A stretch of 37,824 nucleotides of DNA from Egibacteraceae bacterium (GCA_035540635.1 DATLGH010000085.1:1-37824); one strand, 5' to 3'; positions 24,226 to 32,824 are shown, counted from the stretch's first letter. Notes: generated by a model not told the origin, from the sequence alone. Numbers and translations are program-made.

Positions 24226-25358
24226 GGCCGGACCTGCGGCGTGGGCTGCGTCGCGCCGGGCCCCTGGCCGCGCTCGTCGCCGCCGCCGTCGTGGCGGTCT
24301 GGCTCGCCGGCCGCCCCGTCGACGGGCCGCCGCTCGACCCGGCCTCCCCCGGCCCTCACGGCACGAAGGCCCTCGTCGACGTGCTCACCGCGCTCGGGGC
24401 CGACGTGCGGTTGACCGACGATGCGCAGCCGGGGGACGCGGTGGCGCTCCTGCTCGTCGACCGCCTGACCGGCGACGCCGCGGAGGACCTGCGCGAATGG
24501 GTCGTGGACGGTGGGACGCTCGTCGTGGCCGACCCCCGCAGCCGCTTCGCCCCGCAGGTGGCCGGTCCGGCGAGCATCGGGCCGATGGAGACGACCCTGC
24601 CGCGCGACTGCGACCTCGCGGCCCTCGCCGGCGTGGAGCGGGTGGCGGCTCCCGCCGGCGTCGTCTACGCGGGCGCCGGCGAGGGCGGCGCGGTCGGCTG
24701 CTTCCCCCGATCCGACGGTCACTGGCTTGTCGCACGGACGGAGGGGGCGGGCACGGTCGTCGCGCTCGGCGGCCCCGGGGCGCTGACGAACGCCGTGCTC
24801 GGCACCGCCCACAACGGTCCGCTCGTCGCGGCGCTCCTCGCGCCGGCGAGCGGCGGTTCCCTCGCGTTCCTGCGACCCGGGGCGCCGGGCGAGGGCGAGG
24901 CGACGCTCGGGGACCTCGTCGCGGAGCCGGTGCGGCTCGCCCTCGCCCAACTCGCGGTCGCGTTCGCCGTCGTCGTGCTGTGGCGGGCGCGCCGGCTCGG
25001 CGCCCCGGTGCGCGAGCCCCGGCCCGTGCAGGTGGCCGGCTCGGAGCTCGTCACCGCGGTGGGCAACCTGCTCCAGCAGAGCGCCGCCCGCGGGCAGGCC
25101 GCCGGCCTGCTCCGCGCGAGCGTGCGCCGTGAGCTCGCCGAGCGGCTCGGCCTGCCGGGCGACAGCCCCGTCGACGCCGTCGTGGCCGCCGCCTCGCGTC
25201 GCACCGGTCGCGACCACGACGGTCTGCTCGACGCGCTCACCGGCCGCGAGCCCCCCGACGAGGCCGCCCTCGTCGCGCTGGCAGCCGACCTCGAGCGTCA
25301 CCGCCGCGCCGTGCTCGGCAGCCCGGTGCCGACCAAGGAGCCCGCCCGTGTCCGCTGA
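24222..25358 (+). CDS. DUF4350 domain-containing membrane protein
   Basis: This 378-residue protein has one N-terminal membrane helix (about 11-30), a GATase-like domain of the DUF4350 type (GTKALVDVLTALGADVRL, LREWVVDGGTLVVADP), a second hydrophobic helix near 243-260 (LALAQLAVAFAVVVLW) and a cytoplasmic C-terminal tail. It equals the Rv3691 position in the mycobacterial locus. GTGA overlap at its start and 11-bp overlap with moxR at its end show tight coupling. The function is unknown. Confidence 0.82.
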   Translation: MRPDLRRGLRRAGPLAALVAAAVVAVWLAGRPVDGPPLDPASPGPHGTKALVDVLTALGADVRLTDDAQPGDAVALLLVDRLTGDAAEDLREWVVDGGTLVVADPRSRFAPQVAGPASIGPMETTLPRDCDLAALAGVERVAAPAGVVYAGAGEGGAVGCFPRSDGHWLVARTEGAGTVVALGGPGALTNAVLGTAHNGPLVAALLAPASGGSLAFLRPGAPGEGEATLGDLVAEPVRLALAQLAVAFAVVVLWRARRLGAPVREPRPVQVAGSELVTAVGNLLQQSAARGQAAGLLRASVRRELAERLGLPGDSPVDAVVAAASRRTGRDHDGLLDALTGREPPDEAALVALAADLERHRRAVLGSPVPTKEPARVR

Positions 25359-26331
25359 AGCTCCGACGACCGCCGCGCGGGAGGCGATCGTGGCGGTCCG
25401 CGACGAGGTCGCCAAGGCCGTCGTCGGTCAGGACCGGGCCGTGACCGGCCTGCTCGCCGCGCTGCTCGTCCGCGGCCACGTCCTGCTGGAAGGGGTCCCG
25501 GGAACGGCGAAGACGCTGCTCGTCAAGGCGCTCGCCGCCGCCCTGCGGCTCGAGCAGCGCCGGGTGCAGTTCACGCCCGACCTCATGCCGTCCGACGTCC
25601 TCGGCCAGCTCGTCTACACTCCCGGCGCCGGCCAGGGCGGCGAGGGCACGTTCCGCTTCCGCCGCGGCCCGGTGTTCACGAACCTGCTCCTGGCCGACGA
25701 GATCAACCGCACGCCGCCGAAGACGCAGGCGGCCCTGCTCGAGGCGATGGAGGAGCACCAGGTCTCCTTCGAGGGCCAGGCGCACCGCCTGCCCGAGCCG
25801 TTCGCCGTGGTCGCCACCCAGAACCCCGTCGAGTACGAGGGCACCTACCCCCTACCCGAGGCGCAGGTGGACCGGTTCCTGTTCAAGCTGCTCGTCGACT
25901 ACCCCACGGCCGCGCACGAGCAGGCGGTCCTCGCGCGCCACCACGCGGGCATGGATCCCCACGACCTGCGGTCCCTCGGCATCGACGCCGTGGCGGGTCC
26001 CCCCGAGCTCGCCGAGGCGCGCCGCGCCGTGGGCACCGTGCGCGTCGAGGAGCCCGTGCAGGCCTACATCGTCGCGATCGCGCGGGCGACCCGGGAGTCG
26101 CCGTCGCTGTCCCTCGGCGTCAGCCCGCGGGGGTCGGTCATGCTCCTGCACGCCGCGAAGGCGTGGGCGTGGCTCGCCGGCAAGTCGTTCGTCACCCCCG
26201 ACGAGGTGAAGGCCGTCGCGCCGCCGACGCTGCGCCACCGCATCCAGCTGCGGCCCGAGGTCGAGCTCGAGGGCGTAACGGCCGACGGGGTGCTCGACGG
26301 CATCCTCGCGGCGGTCCCCGTCCCACGGTGA
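25348..26331 (+). CDS. moxR: MoxR-family AAA+ ATPase
   Basis: This 327-residue AAA+ chaperone-like ATPase has Walker A GVPGTAKT, Walker B LLLADEINR, TPPKTQAALLEAMEE, sensor 1 ATQNPVEYEGTYPLPEAQ and the arginine-containing DRFLFKL. A C-terminal lid includes GVSPRGSVMLLHAAKAWA. MoxR proteins work with VWA/DUF58 proteins in protein complex assembly or stress responses. The start GTG 25348 has AAGGAG 7 nt upstream. The stop overlaps the DUF58 start (GTGA). Confidence 0.95.
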   Translation: MSAEAPTTAAREAIVAVRDEVAKAVVGQDRAVTGLLAALLVRGHVLLEGVPGTAKTLLVKALAAALRLEQRRVQFTPDLMPSDVLGQLVYTPGAGQGGEGTFRFRRGPVFTNLLLADEINRTPPKTQAALLEAMEEHQVSFEGQAHRLPEPFAVVATQNPVEYEGTYPLPEAQVDRFLFKLLVDYPTAAHEQAVLARHHAGMDPHDLRSLGIDAVAGPPELAEARRAVGTVRVEEPVQAYIVAIARATRESPSLSLGVSPRGSVMLLHAAKAWAWLAGKSFVTPDEVKAVAPPTLRHRIQLRPEVELEGVTADGVLDGILAAVPVPR

Positions 26332-27674
26332 GCGCCTGGCTGCCGGTACCGACCGGGCGCCTCGCCGCGCTCGCGGCCGGTCTCGCCGGCGTGGTCCTGC
26401 TCGCGCCACTCGGGGCACGGGCCACGCTCGGGGTCGCCAACGCCGCGCTGCTCGCCGCCGCGGGGGCGAGCTGGTGGCGCACGCCTCGTCCCTCGGTGCT
26501 CGAGGTGCGCCGGGACCTGCCCGGTGTCGTCCCGCTCGACGGACACGCCGAGGTCGCGTGGACGGTGACGAACCCCACCCGGCGCACACTGCGGGTCCGC
26601 CTGGCCGACGACCTCGCCGACTCCCTGCGCCCGACGAGCCGCCGCGCCGACGTCGTCGTGCCCGCGGGCGGCACCGTCACCGCCCGCGTGCGGCTGGGAC
26701 CCTCCCGGCGGGGGCGCTTCAGCCCGGGCGGGATCACCGTGCGCGTGAGCGCCCCCCGCGGGCTCGTCGCCCGCCAGGCCTGGCGGGCTTTGCCCGGCGA
26801 GCTGCGCGTGTACCCGCCGTTTCGCTCCCGTGAGGAGGCGGAGCTGCGCGTGACCCGGGCGCGCATCCTGGATGTGGGGCTGCGCTCGGCGGCGGGGCGC
26901 GGCGGCGGCACCGAGTTCGACCAGCTGCGCGAGTACACCGTCGACGACGAGTTCAGGCGCATCGACTGGGCCGCCACCGCCCGCACGGGCAAGGCGATCG
27001 TCCGCACGTACCGCGCCGAGCGCAACCAGACGGTGCTGTGCCTGCTCGACACGGGCCGCGTCATGGCGGGGCTCGTACGGGAGGCCGACGCCGCGGGCGG
27101 CGAGCCGGGGGTGCCCCGCCTCGACCACGCGATGGACGCGGTCATGATGCTCACCGCGGTCTCGACCCGGCTGGGCGACCGGGCGGGCCTCGTCGCGTTC
27201 GCCGACGCGGTCCGGGGCGTCGTCGGCCCGGGCCACCGCCGCGACCAGCTCGCGCGGGTGACGGCGGCGATGTACGACCTCGACCCACGGCTCGTCGAGA
27301 GCGACTACCGCGGCGCGTTCGCCGAGACGCTCGCGCGCTTCCCGCGCCGCGCACTGCTCGTCGTGCTCACCGAGCTGGCCGAGCACGCCGTCGCCGAGAC
27401 GCTCCTGCCGGCGTTGCCGCTCGTCGTCCGCCACCACCTCGTCGTCCTCGCCGCCGTGCGGGACCCCGAGGTCGAGCGCTGGGCGCGGGCCACCCCCGGG
27501 GAGGCGAGCGCCGTCTACCGCAAGGCCGCTGCGGTGCAGGCACTCGACGCGCGCCGGCGCACCGTCGCCCGCCTGCGGGGGCTCGGCGCGGTCGTCGTCG
27601 ACGCCCCGCCCGGGCGCCTGGCCCCCGAGCTCGCCGACGCCTACCTGCACGCCAAGGCGACCTCCCGGCTCTAG
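26328..27674 (+). CDS. DUF58 domain-containing protein
   Basis: This 448-residue protein begins with two hydrophobic segments (about 8-45) and a beta-rich extracellular part (LEVRRDLPGVVPLDGHAEVAWTV, in part). It then has the DUF58 signature GTEFDQLREYTVDDEFRRIDW (in part: EYTVDDEFRRIDWAATART) and a VWA-like fold beginning LCLLDTGRVM. The metal-site DxSxS motif of true VWA domains is degraded here (DTGRV). DUF58 partners MoxR. It is the last gene of the operon and convergent with SpoIIM. Confidence 0.92.
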   Translation: MSAWLPVPTGRLAALAAGLAGVVLLAPLGARATLGVANAALLAAAGASWWRTPRPSVLEVRRDLPGVVPLDGHAEVAWTVTNPTRRTLRVRLADDLADSLRPTSRRADVVVPAGGTVTARVRLGPSRRGRFSPGGITVRVSAPRGLVARQAWRALPGELRVYPPFRSREEAELRVTRARILDVGLRSAAGRGGGTEFDQLREYTVDDEFRRIDWAATARTGKAIVRTYRAERNQTVLCLLDTGRVMAGLVREADAAGGEPGVPRLDHAMDAVMMLTAVSTRLGDRAGLVAFADAVRGVVGPGHRRDQLARVTAAMYDLDPRLVESDYRGAFAETLARFPRRALLVVLTELAEHAVAETLLPALPLVVRHHLVVLAAVRDPEVERWARATPGEASAVYRKAAAVQALDARRRTVARLRGLGAVVVDAPPGRLAPELADAYLHAKATSRL

Positions 27675-27728
27675 TCGACGTCGGCGGTGAGCGCTGCGCC
27701 GGTGGTGCGTGGCGCTTCGCGCGCGGGT

Positions 27729-28736
27729 CTACACCGCCGCCCAGGCCGGCTCGTCGGCTTCGCCGAACGCCCCCGTCAGTCCCCGCGCCTGCGCGGACCG
27801 ACCGCGCACGACGACGTAGCCGACGAAGGCGAGCTCCGCCACCGCGCCGATGCCGACGCGCACGGCCGTCGGCAGCGCCGAGCCGGTGACGAAACCCTCG
27901 ATGAGTCCAGCGACCGCGAAGACGCCGAGGAGCCCGACGACGATCACCACCGCCCGGCGGCCCTCCTCCACGAGGGCCTCCCCACGCGGACGGTCGCCGG
28001 GATCGACGAGGGTCCACCCGAGCCGCAACCCGGCGGCACCGGCCACGAAGACCGCCGTCAGCTCGAGCAGGCCGTGGGGGAGGATGAGGCCCCAGAAGCG
28101 TGGCATCTGCCCCGCCGCGGCGAACAGCCCGGCCGCCACGCCGAGGTTCGCGCCGTTCAGGACGAGCACGAAGGCGGTCGGCAGGCACGCGAGGATCCCG
28201 CCGGCGAACGCGAGGACGCCGACCTGGATGTTGTTCGTCGTGACCTCAGAGGCGAACTGCGCCGACGCGCTCGACGAGTAGTAGGCCTCGAAGTCCTCCT
28301 CGACGTACGCCTCACGCACCGCTTCGGGCCCCGCGGCCTCGAGGGCCGCGGGCGATCCCGCGAGCCAGATCCCGACGGCCGTCGCGGGCACGACGAAGAG
28401 GGCCGCGGCGACCGCCACGAACGCGCGGGCGTGCCACAGGGCCGCCGGGAACGTGTCGGCGACGAAGCGCCCGGCGGCGCGCAGCGTGCGCGGCCGGGTA
28501 CCGTAGACGTACGCCCCCGCCTCGGCGACCAGCCGGGTCAGCCGGGCCGTCAGGGCGGGGTCCGGGTAGGTCGTTCGCGCGAGCGACAGGTGCGTGGAGA
28601 CCCGCTGGTAGAGCCCCACGAGCTCGTCGAGCTCCGCGGGGGAGAGGCGCCCGGCGCGCCGTGTCGCCTTGCGTGTGAGCACCGCCAGGCGCTCCCACCC
28701 GCTCTGGTGGGTAGTGATGAAGCGGTCGATGTCCAC
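27729..28736 (-). CDS. SpoIIM (DUF95) family membrane protein
   Basis: This 335-residue protein has a helical cytoplasmic N-terminus (RFITTHQSGWERLAVLTRKA, RRAGRLSPAELDELVGLYQR) and five or so membrane segments, with the family signature NNIQVGVLAFAGGIL and LPHGLLELTAVFVAGAAGL. It resembles stage II sporulation protein M, but nothing shows that the organism sporulates; non-sporulating mycobacteria carry it too (Rv3694c). GTG 28736 is the start. TACACT lies 9 nt upstream. It shares a 19-bp divergent gap with the RDD gene. Confidence 0.9.
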   Translation of the reverse strand: MDIDRFITTHQSGWERLAVLTRKATRRAGRLSPAELDELVGLYQRVSTHLSLARTTYPDPALTARLTRLVAEAGAYVYGTRPRTLRAAGRFVADTFPAALWHARAFVAVAAALFVVPATAVGIWLAGSPAALEAAGPEAVREAYVEEDFEAYYSSSASAQFASEVTTNNIQVGVLAFAGGILACLPTAFVLVLNGANLGVAAGLFAAAGQMPRFWGLILPHGLLELTAVFVAGAAGLRLGWTLVDPGDRPRGEALVEEGRRAVVIVVGLLGVFAVAGLIEGFVTGSALPTAVRVGIGAVAELAFVGYVVVRGRSAQARGLTGAFGEADEPAWAAV

Positions 28737-28745
28737 GGGCTGGAG

Positions 28746-28751
28746 AGTGTA
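28746..28751 (-). promoter_or_regulatory. Putative -10 box of the SpoIIM gene
   Basis: TACACT on the minus strand, 9 nt from GTG 28736. It lies within the 19-bp gap that separates the SpoIIM and RDD starts, so the two promoters must overlap each other's coding region. Confidence 0.4.
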
Positions 28752-28755
28752 GGCA

Positions 28756-29613
28756 GTGAGCGGCGTCGTCACGCCGGAGGCCGTCCGGCTCGAGTTCGAG
28801 GCCGCGGGGATCGGCTCGCGGGCGGTCGCGCTGAGCGTCGACCTCATGCTGCAGAGCGTGGTCGTGGTCGTGCTGCTCTTGGGCCTCGGCCTCGTCCTCG
28901 AGGGCGCCGGAGCGGGGCTGCCCGACTGGATCGGCGTCACCGTCACGCTGCTCCTCGTGTTCGCGGTGTTCTGGGGCTACCCCGTCGCGTTCGAGACGCT
29001 GTGGCGGGGGCGCACCCTCGGCAAGGCCGCGATGGGGCTGCGGGTGGTGACCCGCGAGGGAGCGCCCGTGCGCTTCCGCCACGCCGCCATCCGGGCGGCG
29101 CTCGGGCTCGTCGACTTCCTCGTCAGCCTCGGGGGGATCGCGGTCGTGAGCGCCCTGCTGACCCGTGAGCACCAGCGCCTCGGCGACCTCGTCGCCGGCA
29201 CGCTCGTGCTGCGCGAGCGCACCGGCGCGCGGGCCCCGTCGGCGGTGCGCTTCGCCGTTCCCCCCGGCGCCGAGCCCTACGCAGCCACCATCGACCCCTC
29301 GGGGCTGACCGGCGACGACTACGCCGCCATGCGCGGCTTCCTCCTGCGCGCAGGCGAGCTGCCCGCCGACGTGCGCGCCGACCTCGCCCGGCGCATCGCA
29401 CGGCCGATCATCGCGCGCCTGCGGCACCGACCGCCGGACGGCGTGAGCCCGGAGCTGTTCCTCGCGTGCGCCGCGGCCCGCTACCAGCAGCGCGGCACCG
29501 CGCGCTCCCCCTCACCCGTCCCCGCGCCGCCCCCGCCGGCGGGTGAGCCGACGTTGCCGGCCCCGCCTGCCGAGCAGTCGCCGCCCGGGGGCGGGTTCGC
29601 CCCGCCCGGCTGA
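28756..29613 (+). CDS. RDD-family membrane protein
   Basis: This 285-residue protein has the RDD signature: GSRAVALSVDLMLQ in the first membrane helix, FETLWRGRTLGKAAMGLRVV between helices, and the closing HQRLGDLVAGTLVLR. Three or four membrane helices lie before residue 155. A long C-terminal cytoplasmic part (160-240) precedes a Pro-rich tail. It occupies the Rv3695 position of the conserved locus. The last 133 bases overlap the uracil-DNA glycosylase gene on the other strand. Confidence 0.9.
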   Translation: MSGVVTPEAVRLEFEAAGIGSRAVALSVDLMLQSVVVVVLLLGLGLVLEGAGAGLPDWIGVTVTLLLVFAVFWGYPVAFETLWRGRTLGKAAMGLRVVTREGAPVRFRHAAIRAALGLVDFLVSLGGIAVVSALLTREHQRLGDLVAGTLVLRERTGARAPSAVRFAVPPGAEPYAATIDPSGLTGDDYAAMRGFLLRAGELPADVRADLARRIARPIIARLRHRPPDGVSPELFLACAAARYQQRGTARSPSPVPAPPPPAGEPTLPAPPAEQSPPGGGFAPPG

Positions 29614-30290
29614 GCCGGTGCGCGGAGGCTGAGCAGCTCCCGGGCGCGGGCCAGGACGCCGTCGAGCATGGCGGGGGTCAGACGCCCCGTGAACGTGTTC
29701 TGCTGGCTCACGTGGTAGGAGCCGACAAGCGTCACCCCACCGACGCGCGCCTCGGCGCCGTGCGCGAACCGCGGCTTGGGGCGCACCGGTCCGAGCAGTC
29801 GCAGGGCGGCGTCCCAGGCGTAGCCACCGAGGGCGACCGCGACCTCCACGGGCAGGAGCGCGAGCTCGGCGGCGAGGTAGGGCAGGCAACGGTCGCGCTC
29901 GTCGGGTGCGGGGCGGTTGGCCGGCGGGGCGCACTTCACCGGGGCGCTGACCCAGCAGTCGGTGAGCGCGAGCCCGTCGTCACGATGCTCCGACGTGGGC
30001 TGGTTCGCGAACCCCGCCCGGTGCAGCGCGGCGTAGAGGAAGTCGGCCGAGCGATCCCCCGTGAACACGCGCCCCGTGCGGTTGCCGCCGTGTGCCGCCG
30101 GAGCCAGGCCGACGACGACGAGCCGCGCCCGCGGGTCCCCGAACCCGGGCACCGGGCGCGCCCAGTACTCCCAGTCGGCGAAGGCGGCGCGCCTCTCCCG
30201 GGCCACCTGCTCGCGCCAGGCGACGAGCCGCGGGCATGCGCGGCAATCGACGACGTCGCGCTCGAGCGCCTCGAGGTCGGCCCACGTCAT
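29481..30290 (-). CDS. udgB: Uracil-DNA glycosylase, family 5 (UdgB type)
   Basis: This 269-residue DNA-repair enzyme would remove uracil from DNA. Motif 1 reads VGLAPAAHGGNRTGRVFTGD, lacking the usual polar catalytic residue, as in family 5. Motif 2 is near GSYHVSQQNTFTGRLTP. Cys 16, 19, 119 and 134 match the [4Fe-4S] ligand spacing of families 4 and 5. The catalytic core ends near residue 218; a Gly/Pro-rich tail of about 50 residues follows and overlaps the RDD gene. The start is ATG 30290, with TACGGT 6 nt upstream. Confidence 0.92.
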   Translation of the reverse strand: MTWADLEALERDVVDCRACPRLVAWREQVARERRAAFADWEYWARPVPGFGDPRARLVVVGLAPAAHGGNRTGRVFTGDRSADFLYAALHRAGFANQPTSEHRDDGLALTDCWVSAPVKCAPPANRPAPDERDRCLPYLAAELALLPVEVAVALGGYAWDAALRLLGPVRPKPRFAHGAEARVGGVTLVGSYHVSQQNTFTGRLTPAMLDGVLARARELLSLRAPAQPGGANPPPGGDCSAGGAGNVGSPAGGGGAGTGEGERAVPRCW

Positions 30291-30296
30291 GGGCGC

Positions 30297-30302
30297 ACCG
30301 TA
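30297..30302 (-). promoter_or_regulatory. Putative -10 box of the UDG gene (leaderless)
   Basis: TACGGT on the minus strand, exactly 6 nt before ATG 30290; no Shine-Dalgarno. Confidence 0.45.
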
Positions 30303-30376
30303 CCGCTGCTGCCTGCTCGTCGGGCGCGACTGCCGGCCCGTCACCGACCACGACCACGTCCGCCACGTCCGTTCGC

Positions 30377-31150
30377 TCAGGTCAGGAACTCGAGGATCGC
30401 GGCGGCGATCGCGTCCGGCTGTTCGAGGGCCGCCCAGTGCGCCGCCCCGGGGATGACCCTCACGCGCGACACAGGGATGTCGCGATGGAGCTCCTCGGTC
30501 ATGCGCAGGGGGGTGGAGCGGTCGTGGTCACCGACGAGCAGCAGCGTCGGCTGGCCGATCTTCTCCCGCTTGATCGACGGCGCCTTGGCCAGTGCCCGGC
30601 AGGCCTTCGCGTAGCTCTGCGGGTCGTTGCGCAGGAACACGTCGCGCAGCAGACCGGTGAGCTGGGGCAGCTTCGCGTGCGTCCGCGGGGCGAGCGCGCC
30701 GGGCAGCCAATCCTCGACGAGGACGTCCATGCCGTCGGCCTCGACCATCTCGGCGCGTTTCGCGTAGGCGTCCTTGGCGGGCGGCTCGAAGTAGGAGATC
30801 CCACCGAGCAGCACGAGGTTGTCGACCGTCTCCGGGTTCGCCACCGCGAGGTGCTGCGCGACGAGCGTGCCCATCGAGTGGCCGACGAGCGTCACCGCCG
30901 GGAGCTCCAGCGCGCCGATCAGCGCCTCGACGTCGTTCGACCAGCCCTTGATCGAGTAGGCCCCCTTCGCGTGCTCGCTGCGCCCGTGCCCCCGCAGGTC
31001 GACGGCGACGACGTGATGGTGCAGCGCAAGGTTCTCGATCACGCCGTACCACGCATGGAGGCTTCCGCCGAGGGCGTGCAGGAGCACCACCGGCGGTCCT
31101 TCGCCCTTGCTCACGTAGTGGTGCTTGACGCCGTTCAGCTCGATGAACAT
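30377..31150 (-). CDS. Alpha/beta-fold hydrolase
   Basis: This 257-residue hydrolase has the nucleophile elbow VTLVGHSMGTLVAQ (Ser), an oxyanion segment VVLLHALGGSLHAW, the acid in LLLVGDHDRSTP (Asp) and a late His in IPGAAHWAALEQPDA. VDLRGHGRSEHAK is typical of the esterase/haloperoxidase group. The substrate is not predictable. GGAG before ATG 31150 and a TAGTAT box about 33 nt upstream support the start. It is divergent from the SRPBCC gene across 75 bases. Confidence 0.9.
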   Translation of the reverse strand: MFIELNGVKHHYVSKGEGPPVVLLHALGGSLHAWYGVIENLALHHHVVAVDLRGHGRSEHAKGAYSIKGWSNDVEALIGALELPAVTLVGHSMGTLVAQHLAVANPETVDNLVLLGGISYFEPPAKDAYAKRAEMVEADGMDVLVEDWLPGALAPRTHAKLPQLTGLLRDVFLRNDPQSYAKACRALAKAPSIKREKIGQPTLLLVGDHDRSTPLRMTEELHRDIPVSRVRVIPGAAHWAALEQPDAIAAAILEFLT

Positions 31151-31182
31151 GCCGGCTCCGCAGTCGGGAGAAGAGTGCGGCA

Positions 31183-31188
31183 ATACTA
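31183..31188 (-). promoter_or_regulatory. Putative -10 box of the alpha/beta hydrolase gene
   Basis: TAGTAT on the minus strand, within the local A/T peak between the two divergent genes. The predicted leader is about 25 nt and includes GGAG. Confidence 0.45.
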
Positions 31189-31225
31189 CGGGGCCTCCGG
31201 GGAACCCGACGAAAGGCGGCGCTTC

Positions 31226-31684
31226 GTGGCGCGCATCGAGGTGACGACGCATATCGAGGCCGATCCCGCCCGGGTGTGGGAGGTGCTCGTCGACTGGGAG
31301 GGACAGTCCCGCTGGATGCGCGACGCGCGCAGCGTGACCGTGCTCTCGCCCAATCGGGAGGGCACCGACGTGGTCGTGCGCTGCCGGACCGACATCATCG
31401 GAGGGCTGGTCGTGACCGACGACATGGTCACCACCGAGTGGGACGAACCGCGGGTCATCGGCATCCGCCACCTCGGGTGGCTCATCCGCGGCGTCGGCGC
31501 GTTCGAGCTCGCACCGACGAGGCACGGAACGCTCTTCACCTGGTGGGAGGAGATCGACCCGCCCCTCGGTCCGCTGGGCGAAGCCGTCACGACGCTCGCC
31601 GTCGTGCCGCGGGTCCGGCGGGTGTTCCGCGGCAGCCTCGCCGCGTTGAAGCGCGTCTGCGAGTCGACGAGCGTCCGCCCGTAG
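31226..31684 (+). CDS. SRPBCC-family (START/polyketide-cyclase-like) protein
   Basis: This 152-residue protein fits the SRPBCC lipid- or ligand-binding fold: VTTHIEADPARVWEVLVDWEGQ (in part: ADPARVWEVLVDWEG), RWMRDARSVTVLS, and a C-terminal helix RVFRGSLAALKRVCES. In between lie strands with DDMVTTEWDEPRVIGIRH and TLFTWWEEIDPP. The ligand is unknown. GTG 31226 is preceded by GAAAGG. It is convergent with the GDPD gene, with 8 bases between stops. Confidence 0.82.
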   Translation: MARIEVTTHIEADPARVWEVLVDWEGQSRWMRDARSVTVLSPNREGTDVVVRCRTDIIGGLVVTDDMVTTEWDEPRVIGIRHLGWLIRGVGAFELAPTRHGTLFTWWEEIDPPLGPLGEAVTTLAVVPRVRRVFRGSLAALKRVCESTSVRP

Positions 31685-31692
31685 CGGTCAGG

Positions 31693-32556
31693 TCAGCTCC
31701 GGGCTCCTCGCCACGCCACCTGCCGGCCGTGGAGCACCTCCACCAGCGTGTCGGGGCGGTCGCTCATGATCCCGTCGACGCCGAGGTCGAGCAGCCAGGC
31801 CATCTCGTCGGGGTCGTCGACGGTCCAGACGTGCACGGCCAGCCCGCTCGCGCGGGCGTCCTGGACGAACGCACGACTGACGACCTCGATGCCCTGGTAG
31901 GTGACGGGCACCTGCAGCGCCACGGGCGCCCGCGTGCCCGGCGCGACGTCGGGGAGGTCGCGCGACGACCAGAAGCCGGCGATCTCCCCGGCGCTCGTGG
32001 CGGTCGGCACATCCGGCGCCACCGCCCGGAACTCGTGGAGGTAGGTGTCCTCGAAGGCCGACACGATGACGTCGTCGTCGCGGCCGTGCTCGGCGAGCAG
32101 CGCCGCGACGCCGGCCGCCAGCGACGGCTCGTCGGGCGGCCCCTGCTTGAGCTCCATCGTGAGCAGCGTGTCGCCGAACTCGGCGAGCACCGCGCGCAGG
32201 GTCGGGATGCGCAGGTCGTCGCTGCCCTCGCCACGCAGCGGGTAGGGGCCGTCCGGTGCGCGCTCCTCCGCGCCGTGGTCCGGGACGAACCGGTAGGCCG
32301 CGTCGAGGCGGCGGACCTCTGCGAGCGTGTGCGCGGCGAGCGGTCCGGAGCCGTCCGTGGTGCGGTCCAGCGTCGCGTCGTGGCACACGACGACCTCGCC
32401 GTCGGCGGTGGCGCGCAGGTCCATCTCCAGCGCGGGCGCCCCCGCCGCGACCGCGCCCCGGAAAGCCCGGAGGGTGTTCTCAGGCCACAGCCGGGCGCTG
32501 CCGCGGTGCCCGAACGCGAGCACGCGCCACTCGAGCCACGGGTTGTCTGAGGGCAT
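31693..32556 (-). CDS. Glycerophosphodiester phosphodiesterase
   Basis: This 287-residue GDPD has [20 protein letters not shown] (first catalytic His), [18 protein letters not shown] (metal Glu/Asp and second His), [19 protein letters not shown], and a TIM-barrel end [26 protein letters not shown] (in part: [19 protein letters not shown]). It would split glycerophosphodiesters to glycerol-3-phosphate and an alcohol. There is no signal peptide, so it is probably cytosolic. TAGCTT 8 nt before ATG 32556 suggests a leaderless transcript. Confidence 0.94.
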   Translation of the reverse strand: MPSDNPWLEWRVLAFGHRGSARLWPENTLRAFRGAVAAGAPALEMDLRATADGEVVVCHDATLDRTTDGSGPLAAHTLAEVRRLDAAYRFVPDHGAEERAPDGPYPLRGEGSDDLRIPTLRAVLAEFGDTLLTMELKQGPPDEPSLAAGVAALLAEHGRDDDVIVSAFEDTYLHEFRAVAPDVPTATSAGEIAGFWSSRDLPDVAPGTRAPVALQVPVTYQGIEVVSRAFVQDARASGLAVHVWTVDDPDEMAWLLDLGVDGIMSDRPDTLVEVLHGRQVAWRGARS

Positions 32557-32564
32557 ACCCGCCC

Positions 32565-32570
32565 AAGCTA
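32565..32570 (-). promoter_or_regulatory. Putative -10 box of the GDPD gene
   Basis: TAGCTT on the minus strand, 8 nt before ATG 32556, in the 49-bp gap below the 72-aa gene. Confidence 0.4.
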
Positions 32571-32605
32571 GACGCTTGCCCGCGAACAGCCCGCTGCCGG
32601 CGCTG

Positions 32606-32824
32606 TCAGCGACCGGCCTCCCCGAGGTCGTCCGACTCGATGCGCTGCTCGTGGACCTCCGTGCGCCCGTTGCGTTGCACGATCCGCTGGCGGCTCGACA
32701 CCCGGCTCACCGAGCGTCCGGGCTCGTTGACGTTGGCGGCAACCACCGCGTTGACGGCCCCGGCGATCCGGGCGCCTTCGCGCTCGACGTCGATGGGCTT
32801 GTTGATGACCTTGCGGATCCTCAT
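32606..32824 (-). CDS. Small protein sharing part of the peptide-family motif
   Basis: This 72-residue protein starts [13 protein letters not shown], has [16 protein letters not shown] in the middle and a polar Gln/Arg-rich C-terminus ([17 protein letters not shown]). The middle closely matches the [15 protein letters not shown] part of the four peptides upstream on the same strand, but the LPDREAMSL block and terminal QST are missing. AAGGGA serves as ribosome site. It is the last gene of the minus-strand peptide run and probably belongs to the same system. I do not recognise the family. Confidence 0.7.
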   Translation of the reverse strand: MRIRKVINKPIDVEREGARIAGAVNAVVAANVNEPGRSVSRVSSRQRIVQRNGRTEVHEQRIESDDLGEAGR

